A stretch of 64,000 nucleotides of DNA from Acinetobacter amyesii (GTDB lineage: Bacteria; Pseudomonadota; Gammaproteobacteria; Pseudomonadales; Moraxellaceae), in contig NZ_MVKX01000001.1 of assembly GCF_002018365.1 (NCBI RefSeq), positions 299,178 to 363,177 of the forward strand, in the 5' to 3' direction. The notes beneath the pieces are model-generated. The model made no database searches. It had not been told where the DNA came from and saw only the letters and a list, made by a program, of their open reading frames with translations. Of the stretch, positions 1 to 9,617 are shown one piece after another. A program made the translations under genes and the position numbers. Each line of letters starts with the position of its first letter. Position 1 is the stretch's first letter.

Positions 1-3000
1 CACATAATGATGTGCACTTTGTGCGTAAAGAAGACTTCGAAGCGCATGAAGCACGTGTTTGTATTGCCGATGGTTATGTCCTTGGGGACAATCGTCGTCC
101 TAAAAATTATAGTCCTGAACAGTATTTCAAAACTGCTGCGGAAATGACTGAGCTCTTTTCAGACATTCCAACAGCTATTGAAAACACCTATCACATTGCA
201 CGACGCTGTAATGTGTCATTACGTTTAGGCTTCCATGACCTTCCCGATTATCCAATCCCTGAAGGTCATACCATTGACACCTATTTTGAACATTTATCAA
301 AAGAAGGTTTAGAAGAACGCTTAGCGCATTTATATCCTGTCGAACAGCGTGGTGACGACTGGCCAGAAATTCGTAAGCCTTATGATGAGCGTTTGGCTTA
401 TGAGGTCGGGATCATCCTGACCATGCAATTCCCAGGTTACTTCCTGATTGTCATGGACTTTATTCAATGGTCTAAAGGTAATGGCGTCCCTGTTGGTCCA
501 GGCCGTGGTTCGGGTGCAGGCTCCTTGGTTGCCTATAGTTTAAAAATTACCGACCTTGACCCACTACGTTATGACCTACTTTTCGAACGTTTCTTAAACC
601 CAGAACGTGTATCGATGCCCGACTTTGACGTCGATTTCTGTATCGCAGGTCGTGACCGTGTCATTGACTATGTTGCACGAACATACGGTCGTGATGCAGT
701 ATCTCAGATTGCAACTTTCGGGACTATGGCGGCAAAAGGTGCGATTCGTGACGTAGCCCGTGTCTTGGGTAAATCCTATGGTTTGGCTGACCGTATTTCT
801 AAAATGATTCCGACCAAGCCTTTAGGTTTAAGTTTGGAAGAATCGATTGAGGCCGAACCACAGCTCAAAGATATTGTCACCAACCCATCAAACCCAGATA
901 ACGACGATGCAGCAGAAATTTGGGAAATGGCACTCAAACTTGAAGGCATTACCCGTAATACAGGTAAGCACGCCGGTGGTGTGGTCATTGCACCAACCAA
1001 GTTAACCGACTATTCCGCAGTACTCTGTGATGCAGATGGGACGAACCGTGTAGCCCAATTCGATAAAGACGATGTGGAAGCAGCCGGCCTAGTCAAATTC
1101 GACTTCTTGGGCTTACGTAACTTAACGGTAATTGAAGATGCCATTAAGCACATCAATGCCCGTCCAGATATCACCACACCTGTCGATATTTCCTTGATTC
1201 CGTTGGATGATAAACCTGCCTATGCCGTGTTCGCAGATGCCAATACCACAGCGGTCTTCCAGTTTGAATCCGTCGGCATGAAAAAAATGCTGAAAGAGGC
1301 ACGTCCAAGCAAGTTCGAAGAAATTATTGCCTTCGTGTCTTTATACCGTCCAGGCCCGATGGATCTGATTCCTGACTTTATTTTCCGTATGCATGGTGGC
1401 GAGTTTGAATACTTACATCCATTACTGGAAAGTGTCCTTGAACCGACGTACGGCATTATGGTGTATCAGGAACAGGTAATGCAGGCAGCGCAGTTCTGCG
1501 CCGGCTATAGCTTGGGTGGCGCGGATTTACTTCGTCGTGCCATGGGTAAAAAGAAAGTCGAAGAAATGATCAAGCACCGTCAGATCTTTACTGAAGGTGC
1601 TGCAACCAAAGGTATTGATGCAGATACGGCCAACCATATCTTCGACTATATGGAAAAATTCGCAGGCTATGGTTTTAACAAATCCCATGCCGCAGCCTAT
1701 GCCCTTGTTGCATATCAAACCGCTTGGTTAAAAGCACATTTCCCTGCTGAATTTATGTCAGCGGTGATGACCTCGGAAATGCAAAACACCGACAACGTGG
1801 TGTTTTTGATCGATGACTGTCGAATTAACGGTCTTGAAGTTTTACCTCCATCAGTCAATATGTCTTTGTACAACTTCCATGCCAGTGATCCAGAAACCAT
1901 CGTATACGGTTTAGGTGCAATCAAAGGCGTCGGCGAAGCTGCCATGCAGTCTGTAATTGACTCACGTATCCAAGATGGCCCCTATAAAGACCTGTTTGAC
2001 TTCTGTCATCGTATTGACCTGAAAAAAATCAATAAGCGCACGCTTGAAGCATTGATTCGTGGTGGCGCACTAGATTGTTTAGGTTTAGAACGTGCTGACT
2101 TGATGGCACAGCTCCCTGAAGCCGTTCAAGCGGCGGATCAAGCACGCACTAACCGCGAAACAGGTATGATGGACCTGTTTGGCGAAGTGGAAGAAGTTCA
2201 GCGTAAACCTGCCAAACCAGTCAAACCTTGGTCTGATGAAGTTCGTCTCAAAGGTGAAAAAGACACACTCGGCCTTTATTTAACAGGTCACCCGATTGAT
2301 GTGTATCGCCCAGAGTTAAAAGCCTTTATTTCACAGCGTATTAATGAACTTACGCCTACACGACGTGGTGTCACCACGGTATTTGCAGGTCTAGTAGTCG
2401 ATGTTGCCAACTTCCCGAACCGTATGATGGTAACGCTCGATGATGGTACAGCACGTATTGAAGTGTCTGCGAATCACGAACGTTTTAACCGTTTCAAAGA
2501 TGTAATTCAAAACGAAAAAGTGGTGGTAATTGAAGGTGAAATTTATGAGCGTGAAGGTTTTGATCGCCCAATGGGCCGCTTAACTAAAGCCTTCAGTCTG
2601 AATGAAATCCGTCAAAAACGTGCCAATGCGATTCAAATCAAATTAACCCCTGAACATTTTAGTAAAACGCTCTCAAGCGATATCCAAAATATTCTATTGC
2701 CTTTCTGCAATGTTGATATGTGTACGCATATTCCTGTGCAGTTATATATTGACTACCCATATGCAACGGCTGACATTCATTTGGGCTTAAACTGGAAAGT
2801 TGCCCCACTGGATGAGCTACTGTCTAAGCTGCGTGACTACTTTGGTAAAGAATCTTTGCATGTTGAATATCACGTCAAATCCAAAGCAGCCAAAGCGGTG
2901 AGTTATGAACAAGCCTCTATTCCTGCACAAGTTCCTCCACCGCCAGATGGGATGAGCATGGATGATGCCATGGATTTATACCAAGCAGAAGCCAATCAAT

Positions 3001-3008
3001 TTTCTTAA
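1..3008 (+). CDS. dnaE: DNA polymerase III alpha subunit, 3' part (left-truncated)
   Basis: This is the replicative DNA polymerase catalytic subunit. The reading frame is open from position 3 with no start in the window, so the first part of the gene (roughly the PHP domain) lies to the left. Visible are the C-family polymerase catalytic segment PDFDVDFC with its paired aspartates, the GPGRGSGAGSLVAY segment upstream of it, the YQEQVMQ and GYGFNKSHAAAYA segments of the polymerase core, a helix-hairpin-helix region, and an OB-fold near VFAGLVVDVANFPNRMMV. About 1000 residues are visible; family members are about 1160-1190. Identity is secure from many collinear motifs with E. coli DnaE. Confidence 0.97.
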   Translation, partial: HNDVHFVRKEDFEAHEARVCIADGYVLGDNRRPKNYSPEQYFKTAAEMTELFSDIPTAIENTYHIARRCNVSLRLGFHDLPDYPIPEGHTIDTYFEHLSKEGLEERLAHLYPVEQRGDDWPEIRKPYDERLAYEVGIILTMQFPGYFLIVMDFIQWSKGNGVPVGPGRGSGAGSLVAYSLKITDLDPLRYDLLFERFLNPERVSMPDFDVDFCIAGRDRVIDYVARTYGRDAVSQIATFGTMAAKGAIRDVARVLGKSYGLADRISKMIPTKPLGLSLEESIEAEPQLKDIVTNPSNPDNDDAAEIWEMALKLEGITRNTGKHAGGVVIAPTKLTDYSAVLCDADGTNRVAQFDKDDVEAAGLVKFDFLGLRNLTVIEDAIKHINARPDITTPVDISLIPLDDKPAYAVFADANTTAVFQFESVGMKKMLKEARPSKFEEIIAFVSLYRPGPMDLIPDFIFRMHGGEFEYLHPLLESVLEPTYGIMVYQEQVMQAAQFCAGYSLGGADLLRRAMGKKKVEEMIKHRQIFTEGAATKGIDADTANHIFDYMEKFAGYGFNKSHAAAYALVAYQTAWLKAHFPAEFMSAVMTSEMQNTDNVVFLIDDCRINGLEVLPPSVNMSLYNFHASDPETIVYGLGAIKGVGEAAMQSVIDSRIQDGPYKDLFDFCHRIDLKKINKRTLEALIRGGALDCLGLERADLMAQLPEAVQAADQARTNRETGMMDLFGEVEEVQRKPAKPVKPWSDEVRLKGEKDTLGLYLTGHPIDVYRPELKAFISQRINELTPTRRGVTTVFAGLVVDVANFPNRMMVTLDDGTARIEVSANHERFNRFKDVIQNEKVVVIEGEIYEREGFDRPMGRLTKAFSLNEIRQKRANAIQIKLTPEHFSKTLSSDIQNILLPFCNVDMCTHIPVQLYIDYPYATADIHLGLNWKVAPLDELLSKLRDYFGKESLHVEYHVKSKAAKAVSYEQASIPAQVPPPPDGMSMDDAMDLYQAEANQFS

Positions 3009-3059
3009 AGTTTAAACGCTGTTTGAACTGCTTTTTTAAATAAACATATTGGAAATATC

Positions 3060-3902
3060 ATGAATCAAACTGACAATGCTGCGGTTTCAGCACATCTCTC
3101 CCATGTGCGTATTGTCATGGTGAATACAACATTACCCGCAAATATTGGTAGTGCATTACGTGCCATGAAAACCATGGGACTTTCAAAGTTGGTCTTAGTT
3201 GCACCTAAGACTTACCCGCATCCAGACATTAATGCCTTGGCTGCCGGTGCTGTCGATTTAATTGATCAAATTGAAATCGTTGAATCATTAGAAGATGCCA
3301 TTAAAGATTGTCATATTGTCTTTGGTACCAGTGCGCGTAGTCGTACCATCCCATGGCCATTGCTTGACGCTCGCCCTGCTGCTGAAATGTCTCTCAAAGC
3401 GGTCTGTGAACAACAACAAGAAATTGCCGTGGTGTTTGGCCGTGAAGACCGTGGTTTGACCAATGAAGAATTGGCAATGGCCAACTACCATGTCACTATT
3501 CCAGTGAATACTGAATATGGCGTCTTGAACGTTGCCCAAGCGATTCAGGTAATTTGCTATGAAATGCGTATGGCTGCCCTTGCACTTACTGAGTTAACTG
3601 CAAATCCTGATGCCAACATGCATGTGACAGATGACATCGATATGGAATGGGATGAACCTTTGGTGACCCATGAAATGATGGAACAGTTCTACCCGCATAT
3701 TGAAAAAATGCTGGCAGAGATTGAATTTATGGATCCAAAAAATCCAAGATTATTACCTTTACGCTTGCGTCGCCTATTTGGACGTATACAATTAGATCGT
3801 ATGGAATACCACTTATTACGTGGCATCTTTAGCCGAGTACAGGCTTTAAATAACGGAACATGGAAAAAATCTACAGACAATGAGGATCAATCTAATGCTT
3901 AA
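3060..3902 (+). CDS. trmJ: tRNA (cytidine/uridine-32-2'-O)-methyltransferase TrmJ
   Basis: SPOUT-class methyltransferase that 2'-O-methylates position 32 of tRNAs using S-adenosylmethionine. The SpoU-family motifs are all visible: N-x-x-N-x-G-x-x-R in [15 protein letters not shown] near the N-terminus, [13 protein letters not shown] in the middle, and [13 protein letters not shown] forming the knot. At 280 residues it is longer than E. coli TrmJ (about 246). The extra length is an acidic stretch ([20 protein letters not shown]) and a polar tail. It lies 51 bases after dnaE and overlaps the cysE start by 8 bases, so trmJ and cysE are probably co-transcribed. The broader label TrmH-family RNA methyltransferase would also fit. 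Confidence 0.9.
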   Translation: MNQTDNAAVSAHLSHVRIVMVNTTLPANIGSALRAMKTMGLSKLVLVAPKTYPHPDINALAAGAVDLIDQIEIVESLEDAIKDCHIVFGTSARSRTIPWPLLDARPAAEMSLKAVCEQQQEIAVVFGREDRGLTNEELAMANYHVTIPVNTEYGVLNVAQAIQVICYEMRMAALALTELTANPDANMHVTDDIDMEWDEPLVTHEMMEQFYPHIEKMLAEIEFMDPKNPRLLPLRLRRLFGRIQLDRMEYHLLRGIFSRVQALNNGTWKKSTDNEDQSNA

Positions 3903-4704
3903 GCAGCTCAAAGAAGATATACAGGCTGTATTCGCGCGCGATCCTGCTGCACGAAATACGCTCGAAGTCTTAACCACTTATCCAGGAATTCATGCCTTGA
4001 TCATGCATCGTATGGCACATGAACTTTGGAAAAAAGAGTGTAAAGGCTCAGCTCGCTTATTGTCTTCTTTTAGCCGCTTTGCCACAGGCATTGAGATTCA
4101 TCCGGGTGCGAAAATCGGTCGTCGTTTCTTCATTGACCACGGTATGGGTGTGGTGATTGGTGAAACAGCCGAAATTGGTGATGATGTCACCCTTTACCAT
4201 GGTGTGACCTTAGGGGGCACAACTTGGAATAAAGGCAAACGTCACCCCACCCTGGAAGATGGTGTAGTGGTTGGCGCTGGTGCAAAGATCTTAGGTCCAT
4301 TTACGGTAGGTAAAAATGCCAAAGTCGGCTCAAATGCCGTGGTGACCAAAGAAGTTCCTGCGGATACTACCGCTGTAGGTAATCCAGCACGCTTTATCAC
4401 AAAAGATAAACCAAAAGATGAAGCTGAAACACGTCGTCGCGATTATGCAGAAAGTATTGGCTTCCAACCGTATGCTGCAACACAAGACCAAACTGACCCG
4501 ATGTTAGAAGGTATGCGTGTGTTGTTGGATCGTATTCAGCACAATGAAAAACGTATGAATAATTTGTGTCAGCGTTTGTCTCTCCTTGACCCAACGTTCA
4601 AAAAGCAACAACTCAATGAACAACCTTTTAGTCAGGAAGAACTTAAAATCATTGAAGATGTGCGCCGCGAATGCGAAGCTCAAAGTAATCAATCTAAAGC
4701 TTAA
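3895..4704 (+). CDS. cysE: Serine O-acetyltransferase
   Basis: Transfers an acetyl group from acetyl-CoA to L-serine, the first step of cysteine synthesis. The N-terminal helical part ([19 protein letters not shown]) is followed by left-handed beta-helix hexapeptide repeats containing the family signature [41 protein letters not shown] and the lid segment [19 protein letters not shown] chose the start at 3895 because GAGGA lies 8 bases before it; an in-frame ATG at 3880 has no such site. The protein is 269 residues. A polar C-terminal extension of about 80 residues follows the beta-helix, longer than in short-form (EpsC-like) enzymes. A hairpin terminator follows. Confidence 0.95.
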   Translation: MLKQLKEDIQAVFARDPAARNTLEVLTTYPGIHALIMHRMAHELWKKECKGSARLLSSFSRFATGIEIHPGAKIGRRFFIDHGMGVVIGETAEIGDDVTLYHGVTLGGTTWNKGKRHPTLEDGVVVGAGAKILGPFTVGKNAKVGSNAVVTKEVPADTTAVGNPARFITKDKPKDEAETRRRDYAESIGFQPYAATQDQTDPMLEGMRVLLDRIQHNEKRMNNLCQRLSLLDPTFKKQQLNEQPFSQEELKIIEDVRRECEAQSNQSKA

Positions 4705-4737
4705 CCAAAAGCAATCAGAATAAGTTGCCTTTAACTT

Positions 4738-4781
4738 GCATGTTGTTCAGAGTTTTTTTAGACTGACCAACATGCTTTTTT
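4738..4781 (+). terminator. Rho-independent terminator after cysE
   Basis: GCATGTTG (4738-4745) pairs with CAACATGC (4768-4775) across a loop of about 22 bases and is followed by a run of T. It ends the trmJ-cysE transcript. Confidence 0.7.
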
Positions 4782-4809
4782 GTATAAAATAAATTAATGG
4801 ATGAATCAT

Positions 4810-5724
4810 ATGACGCTTAAGCCCTTGGCAGTTGCTTGTATTGCTTTAACCCTTGCCGCTTGTGGAAGCGCCCCAACTAAAAATAATGCACCTAAAGATG
4901 CCATGATTTTTGTAGAGCCTGAACTTACTCCACCGTTCTACGCACTCAACCCATTTAACTACGATGCGCCACCTCCTTTTGAATTAAATTTACAAAAAGC
5001 TGCAGCACAGCCTGTGACTAAGATGGTGGTAACTAGCCCGACCGACCCATCTAAACAACTGACACTTGAAGAAAACCGTCTGATTATTCCAATCGTAGAC
5101 AGCAAAGAACGCTCAATGAAATTTGCTGCTTTAGCGGGTGATAATGAAATCGACATTACTGAAATTGATGATTTCTTACAGCTCGTCGAAGGTAAAGCTC
5201 GTCACTATCCACCACGTTTTGTTCAACGCCAAGAACGTAAAGGATTTGAACTTAAACTTAAAGAAGTGACGCAAAAATTAGATACCCTTGCATCTAAAGA
5301 CAACGCTTCTTTTGATGTTTTAGTTCGTGCATTTAAAGCCAGTGTAATGGCACGTAACCTTGACTTAGGTTCTGTATACACCACTAAATCATTAACTTAC
5401 GCACAGCGTATTTTAAAAATCAACCAAGATGATGCTGAAGCAAACTTCTGGTTCGGTTTTGGTTTATCTGAAGGTGGCGGTCAACGTGAAGCGATTCCAT
5501 ACCTAGACAAAGCGATGAAAGCGGGTGTTCAAGAAGCGTATCTTTCTGCAGCAAATAACTACATTGCGATGGAACAAAAAAAGAACGCAATTCAGGTCTT
5601 AAAGAACTATAAAGTCAAATACCCACAAGAAGGCGAAGTCGCTGACCGCTTAATTCAAGAAATTGAAAAGCAAGGCCGTTGGAATGTTTGGCAGGTTTTA
5701 AATCCGCCTAAAGCTGCGTCTTAA
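4810..5724 (+). CDS. TPR-like lipoprotein, hypothetical
   Basis: The N-terminus has a lipoprotein signal (hydrophobic PLAVACIALTL, lipobox LAAC), so the mature protein should be lipid-anchored in the envelope. The C-terminal third has a helical-repeat look typical of tetratricopeptide repeats: LAYAQRILKINQDDAEANFWFGFGL, then REAIPYLDKAMKAGVQEAYLSAANNY, then KKNAIQVLKNYKVKYPQ. The middle is not recognised. Two in-frame ATGs exist, at 4801 and 4810; GGA sits at a better distance from 4810. It lies between its own terminators and is probably monocistronic. TPR lipoproteins often scaffold envelope complexes, but no partner is indicated here. Confidence 0.8.
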   Translation: MTLKPLAVACIALTLAACGSAPTKNNAPKDAMIFVEPELTPPFYALNPFNYDAPPPFELNLQKAAAQPVTKMVVTSPTDPSKQLTLEENRLIIPIVDSKERSMKFAALAGDNEIDITEIDDFLQLVEGKARHYPPRFVQRQERKGFELKLKEVTQKLDTLASKDNASFDVLVRAFKASVMARNLDLGSVYTTKSLTYAQRILKINQDDAEANFWFGFGLSEGGGQREAIPYLDKAMKAGVQEAYLSAANNYIAMEQKKNAIQVLKNYKVKYPQEGEVADRLIQEIEKQGRWNVWQVLNPPKAAS

Positions 5725-5750
5725 TTGTAACGATTTAGAAAATTCTTTTG

Positions 5751-5778
5751 AAAAAAGACCGTTTTAACGGTCTTTTTT
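5751..5778 (+). terminator. Rho-independent terminator
   Basis: AAAAAAGACCG / CGGTCTTTTTT inverted repeat with a TTTTAA loop, 27 bases after the TPR-like lipoprotein stop codon. Confidence 0.85.
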
Positions 5779-5852
5779 CATTTAAGGCGAATTGAAAATC
5801 CTGACAATTATCGTATGATTTGAAAATATTCAACCCAATGTGCGACCCCTTT

Positions 5853-7859
5853 ATGCAGCTAAATACTAAAACAATACTGCTCCTTGGAATCATGAGTACC
5901 AGCGTACTGAGTGGATGTCAGGTCGTCAGTGTCAAAAACCAAAAACTCAACGTTTCTATTGCCAATGAACGTGAAAGTATTATTTCTAGAAACAAACTTA
6001 GCGAAGCCAGTTTAAATGTCTTGTCGATGACAGGTCGTGAAGCCAAAGCGTGTATAGAAGACCCGAAAGCCTGTGTTGAGGAACTACAACAGATCCCTCA
6101 AATTCAAGACGAACAATTATTGTCTACGGCAAGTGAATTATATTTAGCCAAAGCCATCGAATATGAGTCTTCTTCTGCCTGTAAATTAGGTTTACTGACT
6201 AGCCACAAATCAGAAGAAAAACAAAAAATTGAGCAAGACACATATAACAAATGTTTAGATCAACAGCTGACGCTACTGGATAAAAGTATCCGCTATAGCT
6301 ATGCCTACATGTTTAAAACCAAACGTGCGCCTGCTGACCGTATTTTTGATAACCGCCAAGTTCAAATCCGAGATTTCTATAATCAAGGGATTGCCAAACT
6401 GGTTAGCAGTTATGCACTACGTTATAAACCTCAAGAAGTCACTCAACAGATCAAAGTCGGACAGACAACCTATCATATTGACTTCAGCCATTACCCAGAA
6501 CTCAAAAATCGTAAAATTGAACAATTGATGTCAACCTATAACCTCAACTTCTCAGGTTTACGTTCTATTACCCGTCGTGATGGTTTTGGTTCCGAATTTC
6601 TTGTGGTTTTACCCGAAGAATATACAGTTGAAACAGGCAAAGCCAAATACATTATCAACCCGATTGATTTTAAATATCCGTCTGGTTCAAACCCCAACAT
6701 CCATCAAGCGCGCTATTTAGCTGCAACCTTAACGGCTGAACCTCTAAGCACCACAACTTCAGTTGATCAAATTTTGAATCAACATGAGTTTCAAATTAAG
6801 GCTTACGACCCGTACAAATATGAACTGGTCAATATTGCCAATAAAAACTATGCCCTTGCAGCCAATTTTTCTGCACCTTATGGTCTTTGGTTAGCACAAA
6901 ACAACTTGGGTAAGGCCGCGTATTTATCCCTAATTGACCGTGATGAAAAACTCACGATGCCGCATCTCTACATGCTTGAACCATATAATCCTGACAAAAA
7001 AGTCATCGTCTTGGTACATGGTCTTGCTAGTAGCCCTGAAGCATGGATTCGTCTCACCAACGATATTATGGGCGATTCTGTGCTACGTGAGCATTATCAA
7101 GTGTGGCAAGTGTTCTATTCAACCAACATGCCGATTATTGAAAGTCGCTTCCAAATTTATTCCATATTGACCCAGACCTTTAATAAAGTCGACGCCAATG
7201 CTGCAGCTAAAAAAGATGCTGTTTTAGTTGGTCATAGTATGGGTGGCATTATTGCTCGACTACTGGTTAGCCAAGCGGATACCACACAATCTGCTTTAAA
7301 AATGATGAACTCACGTCAATTAAATCAGTACCGTAATATTCCAGTCGTGAAGCAGCGTATGGTGATTGACGATATTCCAAATTTCAGCCGTGCGATTTTC
7401 TTGGCTGCACCGCATCGTGGTACTGAATATGCAGATCGTTGGTTTACCAAAGCTGCTCGAAAAATCATTAAACTTCCGGGCGCTTTCTTATCAGCTATGG
7501 GTGATGTGTTAACTCAGGAAGAAGACCTGAAAGATTTATTCCGTGAAATCGACCATGGCTTAATCCAAAATGGACCAAGTGACTTAAGCCATCAATCTAA
7601 ATTTATTGCGCTCACAGAAGATATTCAGCCGCGTAAAGGTTTGAAGTTCCACTCAATTATGGGAAATAACACAAATAGCCAAGATAAAAATGTAATCTCG
7701 GATGATGTGGTGCCATACACCAGTGCACATTTAGAGGGTGCTGTTTCAGAAAAGATCATTAAAGGTGGTCATTCAATTCAAGAAACCCCAGAAGCTGTAC
7801 TCGAACTGCGCCGTATACTACGACTGCATTTGATTGAACTTGGCCTCTATAAACCTTAG
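5853..7859 (+). CDS. Lipoprotein with C-terminal alpha/beta-hydrolase (lipase-like) domain
   Basis: Starting at 5853 the protein has a lipoprotein signal (KTILLLGIMSTSVLSGC). The frame is open further upstream from a TTG at 5820. The first 350 or so residues are not recognised. The C-terminal part is an alpha/beta hydrolase: oxyanion strand VIVLVHGLASSPEAW, nucleophile elbow VGHSMGG, then FLAAPHRGTEYADRW and a late GGHSIQETPE segment that probably carries the catalytic histidine. VSDDVVPYTSAH resembles the late-acid region of lipases. An esterase or lipase facing the periplasm is likely; the substrate is unknown. The combination of a long N-terminal domain with the hydrolase is unusual. Confidence 0.82.
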   Translation: MQLNTKTILLLGIMSTSVLSGCQVVSVKNQKLNVSIANERESIISRNKLSEASLNVLSMTGREAKACIEDPKACVEELQQIPQIQDEQLLSTASELYLAKAIEYESSSACKLGLLTSHKSEEKQKIEQDTYNKCLDQQLTLLDKSIRYSYAYMFKTKRAPADRIFDNRQVQIRDFYNQGIAKLVSSYALRYKPQEVTQQIKVGQTTYHIDFSHYPELKNRKIEQLMSTYNLNFSGLRSITRRDGFGSEFLVVLPEEYTVETGKAKYIINPIDFKYPSGSNPNIHQARYLAATLTAEPLSTTTSVDQILNQHEFQIKAYDPYKYELVNIANKNYALAANFSAPYGLWLAQNNLGKAAYLSLIDRDEKLTMPHLYMLEPYNPDKKVIVLVHGLASSPEAWIRLTNDIMGDSVLREHYQVWQVFYSTNMPIIESRFQIYSILTQTFNKVDANAAAKKDAVLVGHSMGGIIARLLVSQADTTQSALKMMNSRQLNQYRNIPVVKQRMVIDDIPNFSRAIFLAAPHRGTEYADRWFTKAARKIIKLPGAFLSAMGDVLTQEEDLKDLFREIDHGLIQNGPSDLSHQSKFIALTEDIQPRKGLKFHSIMGNNTNSQDKNVISDDVVPYTSAHLEGAVSEKIIKGGHSIQETPEAVLELRRILRLHLIELGLYKP

Positions 7860-7890
7860 AGCAATACATTTAATTCGAACCACATATTTT

Positions 7891-7917
7891 AAAACCGATC
7901 TCAAGATCGGTTTTTTT
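7891..7917 (+). terminator. Rho-independent terminator
   Basis: AAAACCGATC-TCAA-GATCGGTTTTTTT hairpin 31 bases after the hydrolase stop. Confidence 0.9.
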
Positions 7918-8104
7918 ATTTCTGCATTTACTTGAATATGCCAATATTCACATAATTATTATATAAGCCTTTATTTTTTAATCATTTTAAAACTCAAAAT
8001 CACTTGTTAAATTTTATACAAATCTTATATTAGAGATAAATACGGGTTAAATATAGACAAAATGTCGTGCGCATATCCTAAATTTTTTATGAGCATATCG
8101 AATT

Positions 8105-9307
8105 ATGAAATTAAAAGGCTCAAAGTTACTTCATCGGGATGAAATTGAGGGTTTAATCAAAACTAGATTAAATAAAGTTTATTTTACGCCAAATTTAGAA
8201 TCCATTTATCAGCCGCTCTACCGTGATGAAGCGGCGAAAGAATTTCGTTTTCGCGGAATCATTATTTTTCTCCTGTATGCCCTGTTATGTTCGGGTATTT
8301 ATCAAGTGATCCCTGCGGGTCATGACGCAGTTTTATGGATTTCTCTGTACATTTGGGTGGGGATTATCATTCTGAGTGCATGGGTTTTATCTTTTGTTCC
8401 GCGTTTGAACCCTTATTTTGATGCTTATACTTGTTTAGGCTCGATGTGCGCTGTTGCGATCACATTTATCATCATTACCATGATTGGTAATTATCACAAT
8501 GATGCGCTATTACATGCTGCCATGATGTATGCCGTGGTCATCATCTATGCCTTTGTTGGTATGCGTTTTTATACTGCCGTCGTTGCGGGTTGGTGCGGTG
8601 GCTTGATTGGATACATCATTACTAAAGCTTTTGATTTTCAAATTGACTGGACGTTCTTAAATCGTACCTATACCTATAGTAGCTTTCTGGGTATGGCGAT
8701 TGCCTATGTAATTGACCGTCAACACCGTGAAAACTTCTTACAAAATTGTATTATTGAACTGCATCAAAATGAGATGCAAAAACAATCTGAACAATTGAAA
8801 AAAATGACAGAGCATGACCCATTGACTGGGCTTGCAAACCGTCGTCAGTTATCTGAAGCTTTAGAACAGCAATGGCGTTATGCCCTACGTCATCAACAAC
8901 CGTTAAGCATCATGATGATCGATATCGATTTTTTTAAAAATTATAATGATCATTTAGGACATCAGGCGGGTGACATCTGCCTGACCCAAATTGCAGAGGT
9001 CTTATCTCAAATTACCAATAGAAGTGGTGAGTTAGCCGCGCGCTATGGTGGCGAAGAGTTTTTACTCCTCTTTCCGATGTTAACTGAAGCTGAGATTAAA
9101 CCTTTGGCAGCCGATTTATTACACCGTATTCAATCACTTGAACTTCCACATCCAGCTAGCCATATTTCAAAATTTGTAACGATTAGCATCGGCACAGCAA
9201 CAATCATTCCATCTGAATCTGATCAAATTCAAAAATTTATATTGGCTGCCGATCAAGCACTTTACCTTGCAAAAGGCAGTGGTCGCAACCAATACCGATT
9301 AGCGTAG
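8105..9307 (+). CDS. Membrane-bound GGDEF protein (probable diguanylate cyclase)
   Basis: Makes cyclic di-GMP if active. The first 220 residues carry about six hydrophobic segments (for example IIIFLLYALLCSGIYQVI, LYIWVGIIILSAWVLSF, GSMCAVAITFIIITMIG) forming an integral-membrane sensor. After a short coiled linker comes a complete GGDEF domain beginning EHDPLTGLANRRQL, with metal-binding MMIDIDFFKNYND and active-site RYGGEEF. The inhibitory-site position reads RSGE rather than R-x-x-D, so product feedback may be altered (inference). No EAL domain is present. It stands alone. A link to the LapEBC operon 8 kb away, through c-di-GMP-controlled adhesins, is only a thought. Confidence 0.9.
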   Translation: MKLKGSKLLHRDEIEGLIKTRLNKVYFTPNLESIYQPLYRDEAAKEFRFRGIIIFLLYALLCSGIYQVIPAGHDAVLWISLYIWVGIIILSAWVLSFVPRLNPYFDAYTCLGSMCAVAITFIIITMIGNYHNDALLHAAMMYAVVIIYAFVGMRFYTAVVAGWCGGLIGYIITKAFDFQIDWTFLNRTYTYSSFLGMAIAYVIDRQHRENFLQNCIIELHQNEMQKQSEQLKKMTEHDPLTGLANRRQLSEALEQQWRYALRHQQPLSIMMIDIDFFKNYNDHLGHQAGDICLTQIAEVLSQITNRSGELAARYGGEEFLLLFPMLTEAEIKPLAADLLHRIQSLELPHPASHISKFVTISIGTATIIPSESDQIQKFILAADQALYLAKGSGRNQYRLA

Positions 9308-9617
9308 GCTGAAGCACAGCTTGATGTTTGAGTTAGTCTATCGCTTTGTAAATGTATCCATTGCTGAATTTACACACAGACTTTTTAGGGTTTATAAATA
9401 ATATTTTGACTGCTTTTTTTACATGCAGACAAACCTTTTCTGGCATTTTCCTGTCACTTTTTTTGCTAGAATCAGCAACACGATTTGTTAACGTACACCT
9501 GTGGTTTTGAATGAAGAGACAATATAAATATAAGGACTTTTTCTAAATCCAATTTTCATCAAAACAGTGTCATTCGTTTAGCAGCGCACAAATTTTTATT
9601 TTAAGGTATTTCGTTTC
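9308..9617 (+). other. Non-coding stretch upstream of mutS
   Basis: Between the GGDEF gene and mutS. It holds an extended -10-like element TGCTAGAAT at 9464-9472, about 145 bases before the mutS start, without a clear -35. AAGG at about 9603 could serve as the mutS ribosome binding site. No open frame of note. Confidence 0.4.

Noticed and set aside
9442-9467. Sigma-54 promoter upstream of mutS (TGG...TTGC)
   Set aside because: The distance between the GG and GC elements is wrong for sigma-54.
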